Part shown: positions 25,102 to 34,804 of the stretch, piece by piece
Layout of the letters: each line of letters begins with the position of its first letter
How positions within the stretch are numbered: the first letter of the stretch is position 1
Assembly (NCBI RefSeq): GCF_047601505.1
Contig: NZ_JASGJD010000001.1
Coordinates: 372,001-436,000, forward strand
Direction of reading: 5' to 3'
Length of the DNA: 64,000 nucleotides
Source: Cloacibacterium sp047601505
GTDB taxonomy: Bacteria > Bacteroidota > Bacteroidia > Flavobacteriales > Weeksellaceae
Notes under the pieces: generated by a model
Told to the model about the DNA's origin: nothing
The model's database searches: none
Seen by the model: only the letters and a program-made list of their open reading frames with translations
Program-made: the position numbers and the translations under genes

Positions 25102-25716
25102 TTATTTACAATTTTTCTCATAATAATCTATGAAAACAAAGACATCTTTTTTAAATTTAATTTCATCATTTTCAAATGCAGTTACAAGTTTTGGACATTT
25201 ATTAGAAAAGAATTCTTTAATCCCTTTTTTAGTAATACTTTTCCCCCCTACCATTATTCCTGGACCACCAAAATTCATTGAAATAAGTGTTGCTTTTTTT
25301 TCGTCCTTATATCTAAAGAAATAAGAAGATTCACTTGATGTAACTGGAATATTATTATACATGGTTCTATCATAAAAACTTTGCGTTTGAGCATAAACAG
25401 ACACATCACCTTTGTAAATAAGATATAAAAAAGCTTCAGAAGACATTTTTCCTTGTGTAGCCATTAATCTTTCTACTTCAGAAGTTTTACCTGTCTTTTC
25501 ATCTACATAATTCACCTTTTGTAGATTTTTCAATTCTAATTTTTCTTTTTTACCATCCAAAGTTGGCTTGAAATTAATGTTTGATTTCTCAGTATTAACA
25601 GGTTCAGCGTAACCAGATTTCACAGTTCCATTACTAAATGTTACATCTGCTTTATAATACTGAGCAAACGAAATTTGTGCAATAAATAGCACAACTAAAG
25701 GCATTAGTTTTTTCAT
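25102..25716 (-). CDS. Secreted hypothetical protein
   Basis: I do not recognise this 204-residue protein. It has a signal peptide (MKKLMPLVVLFIAQISFAQ, cleavage probably after Ala18) and a soluble body without Cys until the last residues. DVTFSNGTVKSGYAEPVN and LELKNLQKVNYVDE suggest a beta-rich fold of a type often seen in short Bacteroidota periplasmic proteins. It lies 13 bases downstream of hemE on the same strand, so it may be read from the haem operon, though a link in function is not evident. Confidence 0.65.
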   Translation of the reverse strand: MKKLMPLVVLFIAQISFAQYYKADVTFSNGTVKSGYAEPVNTEKSNINFKPTLDGKKEKLELKNLQKVNYVDEKTGKTSEVERLMATQGKMSSEAFLYLIYKGDVSVYAQTQSFYDRTMYNNIPVTSSESSYFFRYKDEKKATLISMNFGGPGIMVGGKSITKKGIKEFFSNKCPKLVTAFENDEIKFKKDVFVFIDYYEKNCK

Positions 25717-25729
25717 TTTTTAAATATAT

Positions 25730-26761
25730 TTATTTGTTGAATTCAAATTCTACCACGGCTTTTACAAAAGCTTCGGCATTTTCCACAGGAATATTAGGCA
25801 AAATACCATGTCCTAAATTTACAATATATTGGTCTTTACCAAATCTTTTAATCATTTCGTGAACCATTTTTCTAATCACTTCTAGCGAAGAATGTAATCT
25901 AGCAGGATCAAAATTTCCTTGTAACGTTATAGAATTATTGGTGAATTGACGTGCCAATTCTGGTGTAATTGTCCAATCTACTCCCAAAGCAGAAGCCTTA
26001 GATTTAGCCATTTCTTCTAAAGCAAACCAACAACCTTTGCCAAAAACCACAACATGAGTTTCTGGAGCTAAAGCTTCTATAATTTGATTGATGTATTTCC
26101 AAGAAAACTCCTGATAATCTTCCGGAGAAAGCATTCCTCCCCAAGAATCAAAAATTTGAACCGCAGAAACACCACTTTGTACTTTTCTTTTAAGATAAGC
26201 GATGGTAACATCTGTAATTTTTTGCAAAAGCAAATGTGCTGCTTCTGGTTGAGTAAAACAAAAAGATTTTGCAATATCGAAAGATTTAGAACCTTTTCCT
26301 TCTACGCAGTAGCAAAGCAAAGTCCATGGTGAACCCGCAAAACCTATTAAAGGAATATTGTTTTCTAATTTTTGTAAAGTAATGTCTATCGCATCATAAA
26401 CGTATTTTAGATTTTCTTCTGCTCCTTCAACTTGAAGATTTTCAACTTGTTCTAAACTTCTGATAGGTGTATCTAGCCAAGGCCCAACAGACTCTTTCAT
26501 TTTGAAATCAATCCCCATTGCCTGAGGAACTACCAAAATATCCGAAAACAAAATCGCTGCATCCAACGGAAATCTTCTAATCGGCTGTACTGTAATTTCT
26601 GCTGCCAATTCTGGAGTTTGACAACGCGTAAAAAAATCGTATTGATCACGAAGTGCGATAAATTCTGGTAAATATCTACCTGCTTGTCTCATCATCCAAA
26701 CTGGCGGTCTTTCTACAGTTTCGCCACGTAATGCTCTTAAATATAAGTCGTTTTTAATCAT
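25730..26761 (-). CDS. hemE: Uroporphyrinogen III decarboxylase HemE
   Basis: The 343-residue enzyme converts uroporphyrinogen III to coproporphyrinogen III. The N-terminal RPPVWMMRQAGRYLPEF and the FSDILVVPQAMG and GFAGSPWTL segments are diagnostic; NLGHGILPNIPVENA is near the C-terminus. It is the last enzyme gene of the hemACDE unit. The frame is open to 26857, but that extension overlaps the hemD end and translates a low-complexity spacer, so ATG 26761 is chosen. Confidence 0.97.
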   Translation of the reverse strand: MIKNDLYLRALRGETVERPPVWMMRQAGRYLPEFIALRDQYDFFTRCQTPELAAEITVQPIRRFPLDAAILFSDILVVPQAMGIDFKMKESVGPWLDTPIRSLEQVENLQVEGAEENLKYVYDAIDITLQKLENNIPLIGFAGSPWTLLCYCVEGKGSKSFDIAKSFCFTQPEAAHLLLQKITDVTIAYLKRKVQSGVSAVQIFDSWGGMLSPEDYQEFSWKYINQIIEALAPETHVVVFGKGCWFALEEMAKSKASALGVDWTITPELARQFTNNSITLQGNFDPARLHSSLEVIRKMVHEMIKRFGKDQYIVNLGHGILPNIPVENAEAFVKAVVEFEFNK

Positions 26762-26766
26762 ATTTT

Positions 26767-26860
26767 TTGGTTGTTGGTTGTTGGTTGTTGGCTTTTGGTT
26801 GATTGTGTAAGAAAAATTATTCTGACAACTGACAACGAATAACCGACAACAAATCATCTA
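26767..26860 (-). repeat. Low-complexity spacer hairpin between hemD and hemE
   Basis: On the plus strand GTTGGTTGTTGGTTGTTGG at 26768-26791 is followed by the complementary CAACTGACAACGAATAACCGACAAC at about 26825-26850. The distal arm runs into the last codons of hemD, whose final residues LLSVIRCQLSE are encoded by it. Same style as the ftsZ-yqeY spacer. Confidence 0.45.
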
Positions 26861-27497
26861 AATTGCTTTCTTTGCTGGTGAAAATTCTATTTTGAGTAAA
26901 TTTTTTCAGCTCTTTTTCTGTAGTTTGTCCAATAGAAAAAATCTTTATTTTTTCCAAAGAATTAAACTTCGCAAAACTACGAACTCCGCTTGGACTAAAA
27001 AAGACCACAGCATCATAATTTTCTGAAATTTCTGGATAAAGTAAATTGGTTTTATAAACAATTACTTTTTTGTATGAAATATTTTGAAGTGGAAGCTTTT
27101 GGTCTAAAATATCTAAAGCTAAATTTCCACAAAAGTGAAGAAAACGTTCTTTGTGACTGTTTTCAATGATAAAATCCGCCAAATCACTAGAATGCTTTGT
27201 TACTTTAAAAGTGCCAAAACCTTGTTTTCTAAGCGCTAACTTCGTCTTAAGACCTACTGCATAAACTTTATTAAATTGACTAGGATTGAGGAAATTTTCG
27301 TTGATCTTAAAACCATTGTTAAAAAACGATTTTACCGCATTTACACTGCTAAAAATAAGCGAATAATTTTTAAGAAAAAATGGTTTTATCTTAGATTGTT
27401 CAACTGTTATAAAATCTTGAAAATCACAAACAGCATCAGTTCCCAATTTTTGAGAAACTTCATTTTCTATGCCTGTCTTCGTGAAAAGGATTTTCAT
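26817..27497 (-). CDS. hemD: Uroporphyrinogen III synthase HemD
   Basis: A 226-residue protein of the HemD fold, which closes and inverts ring D of hydroxymethylbilane. HemD sequences are poorly conserved; the support is the FFLKNYSLIFSSVNAVKSFF and DAVVFFSPSGVRSF segments and the place between hemC and hemE. The last dozen residues are encoded by a low-complexity spacer repeat and may not be part of the fold. Confidence 0.88.
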   Translation of the reverse strand: MKILFTKTGIENEVSQKLGTDAVCDFQDFITVEQSKIKPFFLKNYSLIFSSVNAVKSFFNNGFKINENFLNPSQFNKVYAVGLKTKLALRKQGFGTFKVTKHSSDLADFIIENSHKERFLHFCGNLALDILDQKLPLQNISYKKVIVYKTNLLYPEISENYDAVVFFSPSGVRSFAKFNSLEKIKIFSIGQTTEKELKKFTQNRIFTSKESNLDDLLSVIRCQLSE

Positions 27498-27512
27498 TAA
27501 CTTTTTTACTAT

Positions 27513-28421
27513 TTAACTTTTAATTTGACTCTTTATTTCTTCCATCATTTCTTTGCCTCCTTTTTCTAAAATTATTTTTGCAAATTTCTCTCCGAAATTT
27601 TCAGAATCGTTATAGTCAAATTCTTCAACTAAATTTATCGTTTTTCTACCATCTAGAGAATTTAATTTCCCTTCAAATGTAATTTTATCTTCATTAAATT
27701 TTGCTATTGCGCCAATTGGCGCAGTACAACCTCCTTCTAAAGTTCTAAGAAAATTGCGTTCTATTTCTACACAAATTTGTGTTTCTTTATGATTAATTTG
27801 TTGTAAAACCTCTTTGGCTTCTAAATCATCTACTCTACTTGCTATGGCTACAACTCCTTGACTAGGCGCAGAAATCATAAAATCTAAATACTCAAAATCG
27901 AGTTCCATTTCCATTCTTTTAATTCCTGCCAAAGAAAAAAGTGTAGCATCAAAATCTCCTTCTTCTAGTTTTTTAAGACGGGTTTGCACATTTCCTCTAA
28001 TATCCGAAAATTCAGTTTCTGGAAATTGCTCGAGCCAAAAAGCACGTCTTCTCAAACTGCTCGTCGCGATTTTTAATTCAGCTAAATTTTTATTTTTAGA
28101 CGATGATTTTCTTACCAAAACATCTTGAGGGAAATCTCTTTCCAAAACCGCCGAAATTTCTATATTTTGAGGCAAAATAGTAGGAACATCTTTTAAAGAA
28201 TGTACTGCAATATCAATTTCATTATTGAGTAATGCAATGTCTAAATCTTTAGTAAAAACTCCAGTAATACCGAGAGAATAAAGCGGTTGATTAAGATTTT
28301 TATCTCCAGAAGAAAGCACAGAAACCAACGAAGTTTCGTAACCTATATTTTGTAATTTTTGTTCTACTTCTTTCGCTTGCCACATTGCTAAAGGCGAATT
28401 TCTGGTGCCAATTCTAATCAT
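27513..28421 (-). CDS. hemC: Hydroxymethylbilane synthase HemC
   Basis: The 302-residue enzyme polymerises four porphobilinogen units. IRIGTRNSPLAMWQA opens the protein, HSLKDVPTILP is near residues 77-87, ATSSLRRRAFW near 119-130, and EGGCTAPIGA carries the Cys that holds the dipyrromethane cofactor (near 230). Normal length; 15 bases upstream of hemD. Confidence 0.97.
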   Translation of the reverse strand: MIRIGTRNSPLAMWQAKEVEQKLQNIGYETSLVSVLSSGDKNLNQPLYSLGITGVFTKDLDIALLNNEIDIAVHSLKDVPTILPQNIEISAVLERDFPQDVLVRKSSSKNKNLAELKIATSSLRRRAFWLEQFPETEFSDIRGNVQTRLKKLEEGDFDATLFSLAGIKRMEMELDFEYLDFMISAPSQGVVAIASRVDDLEAKEVLQQINHKETQICVEIERNFLRTLEGGCTAPIGAIAKFNEDKITFEGKLNSLDGRKTINLVEEFDYNDSENFGEKFAKIILEKGGKEMMEEIKSQIKS

Positions 28422-28472
28422 TATAAAACTATTTCTTAAAAATTCGTAAATTCTAAATTGTAAATCTAAAAT

Positions 28473-29750
28473 TTACTGGTGTTTTTTATTAAACTCCTCT
28501 TTAGGTTGTTCTACCAAAATATCGTTCATTAATTTGGTAATTTCTTCGGCTCTTAAAGGGTTTTCAATAATATATTTTGCAAATCTATTGGTGATTTTTT
28601 GAATCATTTTTTCGCTCAACTTCATATCGTCCACTTCAATATATTTATGTTTTCGGTAGAAATTGTGCATTTCGTGGTCTTCAATATTTTTTAAAGCAGA
28701 TTTAAACTGATGAATATTGGGAGCAAATTTTCTCTTTTTTTCCCAAACAAGAAATTCTTTTGTCATTTCTTTAATAATTTCTTCAGCTTTCGGAATTTCT
28801 TTTTTACGTTGCTCAATTGTTTCTTGGATGTGATTTGAAAGTTCATCAATATCTACCAATTTTACGGCTTTATTCTCCGTTACATTTTTATCAACATTGT
28901 TCGGGATAGACAAATCTATCACCAAAGTCTCTTTTCCATTAGGGAAATGTTTCGGCAAAATAATTGGAGTTTGTGCGCCTGTAGCAACAATTAAAATATC
29001 TGTAGATTTTAATTCTTCTTCAAAATTATCAAAAGCAATTTGCGGAATATTGTACTTTTCGGCAATTTTTTCTGCCTTTTCGAAAGAGCGATTTGCAATC
29101 TTAACCTTTGGTTTATAAACGTGTTTTACAAGATTTTCCACTGTGTTTTGCCCGATTTCTCCTACACCCAACAAAAGAATATTTTTATCAGAAATTTGAG
29201 CTTGAGTTTTTAAAATATAATGAACCGCCGCATAAGAAACAGATGCTGCTCCGTTTGAAATACCCGTTTCATTTTTAATTCTTTTAGAAATTTGAATTGC
29301 CAAATTAATAGCTCTTTCTAAATAAGGATTGCTAAATTTTCTGTATTTTTTGAAACGATGATAAGCATTTTTAATCTGCCCAATAATCTCAAAATCTCCT
29401 AAAATCTGACTTTCTAAACCCGCAGAAACTCTAAAAAGATGATTGAGTGCTTCTTCGCTTTTGATAACATTTACAAACTGCATAAAATCCATCAAACTCA
29501 CATCTACCGACTTGCAATACATCTCAGCAATAGACATATAATTGCTTGCTGTAGTATAAATTTCGGTACGATTACAAGTAGAAACAACAAAAGCATCACC
29601 AAGCTTTTTATCGTGAATTTCGTTCACAAAATTCTTAACGTGCTCATCAAAGAAAGCAAATTTACTTCTTACCTCAGCATTAGCTTTCTCGTAGCTAATA
29701 CTTAAAACCGTGAAATTCTGCGTGTTATATGTCTTTACCTGAGGATTCAT
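28473..29750 (-). CDS. hemA: Glutamyl-tRNA reductase HemA
   Basis: A 425-residue enzyme that makes glutamate-1-semialdehyde from Glu-tRNA. The catalytic Cys is in VSTCNRTEIY near residues 56-65; the NADPH-binding segment LLLGVGEIGQNTVENL is near 182-197; a C-terminal dimerisation helix follows. It is the first gene of hemACDE. ATG 29750 is preferred over the TTG two codons upstream; a -7 element lies 10 bases before it. Confidence 0.96.
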   Translation of the reverse strand: MNPQVKTYNTQNFTVLSISYEKANAEVRSKFAFFDEHVKNFVNEIHDKKLGDAFVVSTCNRTEIYTTASNYMSIAEMYCKSVDVSLMDFMQFVNVIKSEEALNHLFRVSAGLESQILGDFEIIGQIKNAYHRFKKYRKFSNPYLERAINLAIQISKRIKNETGISNGAASVSYAAVHYILKTQAQISDKNILLLGVGEIGQNTVENLVKHVYKPKVKIANRSFEKAEKIAEKYNIPQIAFDNFEEELKSTDILIVATGAQTPIILPKHFPNGKETLVIDLSIPNNVDKNVTENKAVKLVDIDELSNHIQETIEQRKKEIPKAEEIIKEMTKEFLVWEKKRKFAPNIHQFKSALKNIEDHEMHNFYRKHKYIEVDDMKLSEKMIQKITNRFAKYIIENPLRAEEITKLMNDILVEQPKEEFNKKHQ

Positions 29751-29760
29751 TATCAATTTG

Positions 29761-29768
29761 CAAATTTA
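29761..29768 (-). promoter_or_regulatory. -7 promoter element of the hem operon
   Basis: On the minus strand TAAATTTG fits TAnnTTTG and ends 10 bases before the hemA ATG, implying a very short leader. Confidence 0.45.
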
Positions 29769-29822
29769 ATCATTATTCTGATAATTTTCTTCTAATTTTA
29801 AATATGCTTGCGTTTTATATTA

Positions 29823-30236
29823 TCAATCAAAATATTTCGTCATTAAATAGTGAAAACCAATTGGCTTTATTATAAAAATTTCGCCTTCAATTTTATAACC
29901 ACATTTTTCGTAAAAAGGAACAGCTTTTTCCCTGGCATTCAACCAAATTTTAGTGGTTTTTTCGGCTTCTAAAATATCTTCTGCAAATGCAATTAGTTTT
30001 TTGCCAACTCCCAATCCTTGCAATCTTTCCGAAACGGCCATTCCTCTAAACTGTGCAATTTCACCGTTTTTCATTACAGACAAAACACCTTCTATTTTGT
30101 TTTCATAAAAATAGCCCAAATGGAAAGTTCCTTGGTCTAAATCTCCTTTAAACTGATGTGGTTCATCTGGAAATTCTTTTCTTAGAACCTCTTTTCTTAT
30201 CGAATATGTTTCTTGGGCTGAAATTAATTTAATCAT
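29823..30236 (-). CDS. GNAT-family N-acetyltransferase
   Basis: The 137-residue product has a GCN5-like fold: FRGMAVSERLQGLGVGKKLIAFA near residues 63-85 is the acetyl-CoA motif A (QGLGVG), and AREKAVPFYEKCGYKIEGE near 101-120 is the typical C-terminal segment. The substrate is unknown. It lies upstream of hemA on the same strand. Confidence 0.88.
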   Translation of the reverse strand: MIKLISAQETYSIRKEVLRKEFPDEPHQFKGDLDQGTFHLGYFYENKIEGVLSVMKNGEIAQFRGMAVSERLQGLGVGKKLIAFAEDILEAEKTTKIWLNAREKAVPFYEKCGYKIEGEIFIIKPIGFHYLMTKYFD

Positions 30237-30404
30237 TTGATTTACTGATGTTTAAAATAAAAACTATTGTAACTTTATTAATTTTTCAAAAAAATAAAAA
30301 TAAAACAGAAAGTTTAAAGTTTAAAAATACGACAAGCATTTAGAATTTAATAAAATTTTAACTAAATTTTTTAGTTTCCTTTATTTAGAATGCGTTTAAA
30401 TTTA

Positions 30405-30412
30405 TATCTTTG
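30405..30412 (+). promoter_or_regulatory. -7 promoter element of the mre operon
   Basis: TATCTTTG fits TAnnTTTG, 23 bases before the mreB ATG at 30436. It would drive mreBCD-mrdA-rodA. Confidence 0.55.
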
Positions 30413-30435
30413 TAAACTAAAATTTATAGTAGAAA

Positions 30436-31461
30436 ATGGGGTTATTTGATATGTTTACGCAAGAAATTGCGATCGACTTAGGTACAGCTAATACACTTAT
30501 CATTCACAATAATAAAATCGTGATTGACCAGCCGTCAATCGTAGCTATAGAACGTTCTACAGGAAAACCAATTGCGGTAGGAGAACAAGCAAAACACATG
30601 CAAGGGAAAACTCACGAAGACATCAAAACCGTTCGTCCATTAAAAGACGGAGTAATTGCAGATTTTGCTGCTTCTGAGCACATGATGAAAGAATTTATAA
30701 AATTAGTACCTGGTATTAAAGGAAAACTTTTTCAGCCTTCTCTTAGAATTGTAATTTGTATCCCTTCTGGAATTACAGAAGTAGAAAAAAGAGCCGTAAG
30801 AGATTCTGCACAAAAAGTTAATGCTAAAGAAGTAAGATTAATTTATGAACCAATGGCTGCAGCAATAGGAGTTGGAATTGATGTACAAAAGCCTGAAGGT
30901 AACATGATTATTGATATAGGTGGTGGTACTACAGAAATTGCAGTGGTAGCTCTTGGAGGTATTGTTTGTGATAAATCTGTAAAAATTGCAGGAGACGTTT
31001 TCACGAATGACATTGCATATTATTTAAGAACGCATCATAACTTATACATTGGCGAAAGAACTGCGGAAAGAGTAAAAATAGAAGTAGGTTCTGCTGTAGA
31101 AGAATTAGATGTAGATGTAGAAGATATCCCGGTACAAGGTAGAGACCTTATCACAGGGAAACCAAAAGAAATAATGGTAGGTTATAAAGAAATTGCAAGA
31201 GCTCTAGACAAATCTATCATCAGAATAGAAGATGCAGTAATGGAAACTCTTTCTCTTACACCTCCAGAATTGGCAGCCGATATTTATAAAACAGGTATTT
31301 ATCTTGCTGGTGGTGGTGCTTTGTTAAGAGGATTAGCAGACAGGCTTCACAAAAAAACAGGTTTACCTGTTTTCGTAGCAGAAGATCCATTAAGAGCGGT
31401 AGTTCGAGGAACAGGAATTGCGCTTAAAAATATGGACAAATTTAATTTCCTAATAAAATAA
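30436..31461 (+). CDS. mreB: Rod-shape actin homologue MreB
   Basis: The 341-residue product starts with MFTQEIAIDLGTANTLI, has a second phosphate loop IIDIGGGTTEIAVV near residues 157-170, and the GVGIDVQKPEGNM segment before it. The N-terminal MGLFDMF may form the membrane-binding helix. MreB filaments guide side-wall synthesis. First gene of a five-gene operon with tight spacing. Confidence 0.98.
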   Translation: MGLFDMFTQEIAIDLGTANTLIIHNNKIVIDQPSIVAIERSTGKPIAVGEQAKHMQGKTHEDIKTVRPLKDGVIADFAASEHMMKEFIKLVPGIKGKLFQPSLRIVICIPSGITEVEKRAVRDSAQKVNAKEVRLIYEPMAAAIGVGIDVQKPEGNMIIDIGGGTTEIAVVALGGIVCDKSVKIAGDVFTNDIAYYLRTHHNLYIGERTAERVKIEVGSAVEELDVDVEDIPVQGRDLITGKPKEIMVGYKEIARALDKSIIRIEDAVMETLSLTPPELAADIYKTGIYLAGGGALLRGLADRLHKKTGLPVFVAEDPLRAVVRGTGIALKNMDKFNFLIK

Positions 31462-31482
31462 TGACAAGAAACCACTGTAAGA

Positions 31483-32331
31483 ATGGGTTTTTTAATTAGA
31501 TTGTTTAGTAAGAACGGATTATTTCTGTTCTTTCTTTTCTTACAGTTAACTGCCGTTACATTGATTTTCAGTAGAAATTCGATGCAACAGTCTTTTTTAG
31601 CTGCTCAGACAACCGCTTTCAACGCTTGGGTCTCTGGTTACATAGACCAAGGAACTAGCTATTTGAGATTAAAACAAATTAATGAAGATTTAGTTGCGCA
31701 GAACAAAGCATTAATGGCAGAAATTTATGGAAAAGACAGAGCTGGAAATCCTCAGTTCAGAAGAGTAACAGATACAATTGGTGGCGGACAAATCTACACT
31801 TTTGTAGATGCTGATATTGTAAACAACAGCATTACCAGAAACGATAATTACTTTACCATTGACCGAGGAAAAAGACACGGTGTTTTCCCTAAAATGGGAG
31901 TTATTGCTCCAAACGGCATTGCAGGAATTGTGGTAAATACCACCAACAATTATGCTTTGGTTCAATCTGTTTTAAGTGTTAATAAAATAAAAATTAATGC
32001 TGCTCTAAAAAACACAGGCTATTTCGGAACTCTAACTTGGAAAGGAGACAACTCCAGAACAATGCACCTTGCTGACATACCAAAATATGTACCTTTGAAA
32101 GTAGGAGATACTGTTCTTACAGACGGAAAATCTTCTATTTTCCCACAAGGAATTATGATTGGTAAAGTTGCCGGCTACGAAGTAGATTCTAAAACCGGTT
32201 ATTGGGACATTTCTGTAGAATTAAACCAAAAAATGGGAAATCTTCAAAAAGTTTTTGTGGTGAGAAATTTAAAAAAACTAGAACTTAAACAAATTCAAGA
32301 TACGCTAGACGCAACTTTAAAAAATGATTAG
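31483..32331 (+). CDS. mreC: Rod-shape protein MreC
   Basis: A 282-residue bitopic protein: TM at about residues 11-30, a coiled coil near 60-85 and the periplasmic beta domain with YFTIDRGKRHGVFPKMGV and LPPQGIM-like SIFPQGIMIGKV. It couples MreB to the elongation PBP. It overlaps mreD by 8 bases. Confidence 0.95.
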   Translation: MGFLIRLFSKNGLFLFFLFLQLTAVTLIFSRNSMQQSFLAAQTTAFNAWVSGYIDQGTSYLRLKQINEDLVAQNKALMAEIYGKDRAGNPQFRRVTDTIGGGQIYTFVDADIVNNSITRNDNYFTIDRGKRHGVFPKMGVIAPNGIAGIVVNTTNNYALVQSVLSVNKIKINAALKNTGYFGTLTWKGDNSRTMHLADIPKYVPLKVGDTVLTDGKSSIFPQGIMIGKVAGYEVDSKTGYWDISVELNQKMGNLQKVFVVRNLKKLELKQIQDTLDATLKND

Positions 32332-32830
32332 TAGAAACATTTTTACCGACCTTGTAACGATGATGGTGCTAGTTGCGCTACAAATTTTCATATTTAACAG
32401 AATAGATATTGCTGGTAAATACACTCCCGTTATATATACCATTTTTGTACTGTTCTACCCTTTTTATAGAAACAAATATGTTTTTCTTTCTGCAAGTTTT
32501 CTATTAGGATTATCAATAGATGCTTTCCTTGGGACTTGGGGAATCAATGCATTTTCTACCACTTTAATCGCTTATTTCAGAACCTTAATTTTTAAAACTT
32601 CCACAGAAATTTCTTCGGATATTTTTTCTTTCCAAAATCTTCAGTGGTCACAGTTTTTATTCTATATTTTTTCAAGTATTTTTGTGCATCAGTTTTTAGT
32701 TCAAAGCATAGAATTTTTTAAATTCGATAGATTTTTAGAAGTATTATTGAATATTTTAATCACAAGTATTATTTCTATTACCTTTGTATTAATCTACACT
32801 TTAGCATTTAAAATCAAGGAAAAAGTTTGA
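32324..32830 (+). CDS. mreD: Rod-shape protein MreD
   Basis: A 168-residue, strongly hydrophobic protein with about five TM segments (for example IFTDLVTMMVLVALQIFIF and FVFLSASFLLGLSIDAF-like sequence). Sequence similarity in MreD is low; the call relies on size, topology and its place between mreC and mrdA, overlapping both. Confidence 0.9.
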   Translation: MISRNIFTDLVTMMVLVALQIFIFNRIDIAGKYTPVIYTIFVLFYPFYRNKYVFLSASFLLGLSIDAFLGTWGINAFSTTLIAYFRTLIFKTSTEISSDIFSFQNLQWSQFLFYIFSSIFVHQFLVQSIEFFKFDRFLEVLLNILITSIISITFVLIYTLAFKIKEKV

Positions 32831-34803
32831 AACCAGCATATTACAAAATCACCATCGCGATATTCATTATTGCTACAGCTTTTGTAGCAAGATTGTCTTA
32901 TTTACAATTAATTACAGATAGATACGCACTCAATGCTGCCAACACTTCTATTAAAACAGAATACATTATTCCACAAAGAGGGATTATTTTTGACAGAAAC
33001 GGAAAAATTTTGGTAGGAAATCAGCCTTCTTATGAAATTTCCTTCACTCAAAATCTAATGAAACCAGATTTTGACACTTTAGGGTTTTGTAATCTTTTAA
33101 GAATCAACAAAAAAGAATTTATTAATAAAATAAATCTCCTCAAAAAAGACAAATACTATTCTAAACTCACACCCATGACTTTTATGAGTGATATGAGCAG
33201 AGAAGAAATTGCAAGAATTCAAGAAATTATCTTTAAATATCCTGCTTTTAGCATTGTAGAACGTCCGCAAAGAAAATACGAAGTATCTACTTCTGGTAAT
33301 CTTTTAGGATACACCAATCAAGTAAGCGAAAATTACATAAAAAGAGATTCTCTTTATTATCTTCCGGGAGACATTGCAGGAATTACAGGTGTTGAAAGGT
33401 CTTACGAAAAAGAATTGAGAGGAGAAAAAGGAATAAAATACATTCAAAAAGACATCAAATTAAGAAATGTAGGTCCTTATAAAAACGGAATTCTAGACAA
33501 AGAAGTAATTTCTGGGAAAGATCTTACTCTTACCATAGACTACGATTTGCAAAAAATGGCCGAAGAAATGTTGGTAAACAAACATGGTGCAATAGTAGCT
33601 TTAGACCCTAATAATGGTGAAATTCTAGTACTTGCAACAGGTCCTGATGTTGACCCAAATTTGTTTACCGGCTCAGAAAAAAAGAAAAACATTTACAAAC
33701 TTTCTAAAGATACACTTTACGATAACAAACCAACTTTCGATAGAGCTCTGCAAGCTGCTTATCCTCCAGGTTCTACGTTCAAATTGCTTACTGCTCTTGC
33801 TGCAATGCAAATGGGCGTAATAGACGAAAACACCATTTTCCCTTGCGGAAGAGGTTTTTATTATAGAGGTTTAAGCGTAAAAGGACACGGCGGCGCAGAA
33901 CCTTTAATTCCTTCAATTCAAGTTTCTAGTAACTGTTATTTTTCTTATGCTTTCATTAACATCATGAATAAATATCCGGGCAATCCTACAAAAGGTGTAA
34001 ATGAATGGAAAGAAATAATGGAAAGCTTCGGTCTTAATAAATTTATGAATAATGATTTAGCGGTTGGCGCGAAAGGAAGAATCCCAAGCGGAGAATTCTA
34101 CGAAAAAAGAAGTCATTTAAAATCAAAAGATTGGAATCCTCTTTACACTCAAAATGGCTCTATTTTTAACGGGATGGGACAAGGCGATGTCTTAGTAACA
34201 CCTTTACAATTAGCTAATTATACTGCTGCTATTGCCAATAAAGGTTGGTATTATACCCCTCATATTGTAAAATCTATCGATGGAAAACCAAATCCTGACC
34301 CAAGATTTAAGGATAAACATCTTACCAAAGTTCAGAATAAAAAATATTATAATTTGGTAATGCAAGGCATGGAAGCTGTAATGCTAAGAGGTACAGGAGC
34401 AAGTTTGAAATCTAACGATTTTACCCAATTGGCAAAAACTGGTACAGCACAAGTTCCACAAGGGAAAGATAATTCAATTTTTACCCTAATTGCTCCAGCA
34501 GACAAACCAAAAATTGTGGTAGTTGCCGTAATGGAACATGCTGGTTTTGGAGCAACTTGGGCAGGTCCTGCTTGTACTGTAATTGCAGAAAAATATATCA
34601 CTGGCACTTTAAAAAGAGAACATCTTTACAAGAAAATGATTAATGCCAGTTTTATGGGTGAGTACAAAAGACAGTGGTACAAAGAACATGGCAAACCAAA
34701 AGAAGATTTGGATTCTATAAGACTAAAAAAACTTCAAGATAGCTTGAAACAACTCAATAAAAAGATTAACACAAAAGAAAAAACACAAAAAAAATTACCT
34801 TAA
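32827..34803 (+). CDS. mrdA: Penicillin-binding protein 2 (elongation transpeptidase)
   Basis: A class B PBP of 658 residues with an N-terminal TM (about 5-22), the motif region RGIIFDRNGKIL near 51-62, a pedestal domain, and the transpeptidase motifs S316-T-F-K319, S367-S-N369 and K537-T-G539. It cross-links side-wall peptidoglycan with RodA. The start is TTG at 32827 overlapping the mreD TGA stop; no earlier ATG is in frame, so translation is probably coupled. The C-terminal tail is Lys-rich. Confidence 0.96.
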   Translation: MKPAYYKITIAIFIIATAFVARLSYLQLITDRYALNAANTSIKTEYIIPQRGIIFDRNGKILVGNQPSYEISFTQNLMKPDFDTLGFCNLLRINKKEFINKINLLKKDKYYSKLTPMTFMSDMSREEIARIQEIIFKYPAFSIVERPQRKYEVSTSGNLLGYTNQVSENYIKRDSLYYLPGDIAGITGVERSYEKELRGEKGIKYIQKDIKLRNVGPYKNGILDKEVISGKDLTLTIDYDLQKMAEEMLVNKHGAIVALDPNNGEILVLATGPDVDPNLFTGSEKKKNIYKLSKDTLYDNKPTFDRALQAAYPPGSTFKLLTALAAMQMGVIDENTIFPCGRGFYYRGLSVKGHGGAEPLIPSIQVSSNCYFSYAFINIMNKYPGNPTKGVNEWKEIMESFGLNKFMNNDLAVGAKGRIPSGEFYEKRSHLKSKDWNPLYTQNGSIFNGMGQGDVLVTPLQLANYTAAIANKGWYYTPHIVKSIDGKPNPDPRFKDKHLTKVQNKKYYNLVMQGMEAVMLRGTGASLKSNDFTQLAKTGTAQVPQGKDNSIFTLIAPADKPKIVVVAVMEHAGFGATWAGPACTVIAEKYITGTLKREHLYKKMINASFMGEYKRQWYKEHGKPKEDLDSIRLKKLQDSLKQLNKKINTKEKTQKKLP

Positions 34804-34804
34804 T

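Noticed and set aside
26762..26857. N-terminal extension of hemE
   Set aside because: The extra 32 codons overlap hemD and translate a low-complexity hairpin spacer; the HemE family starts at MIKNDLYLRALRGE.
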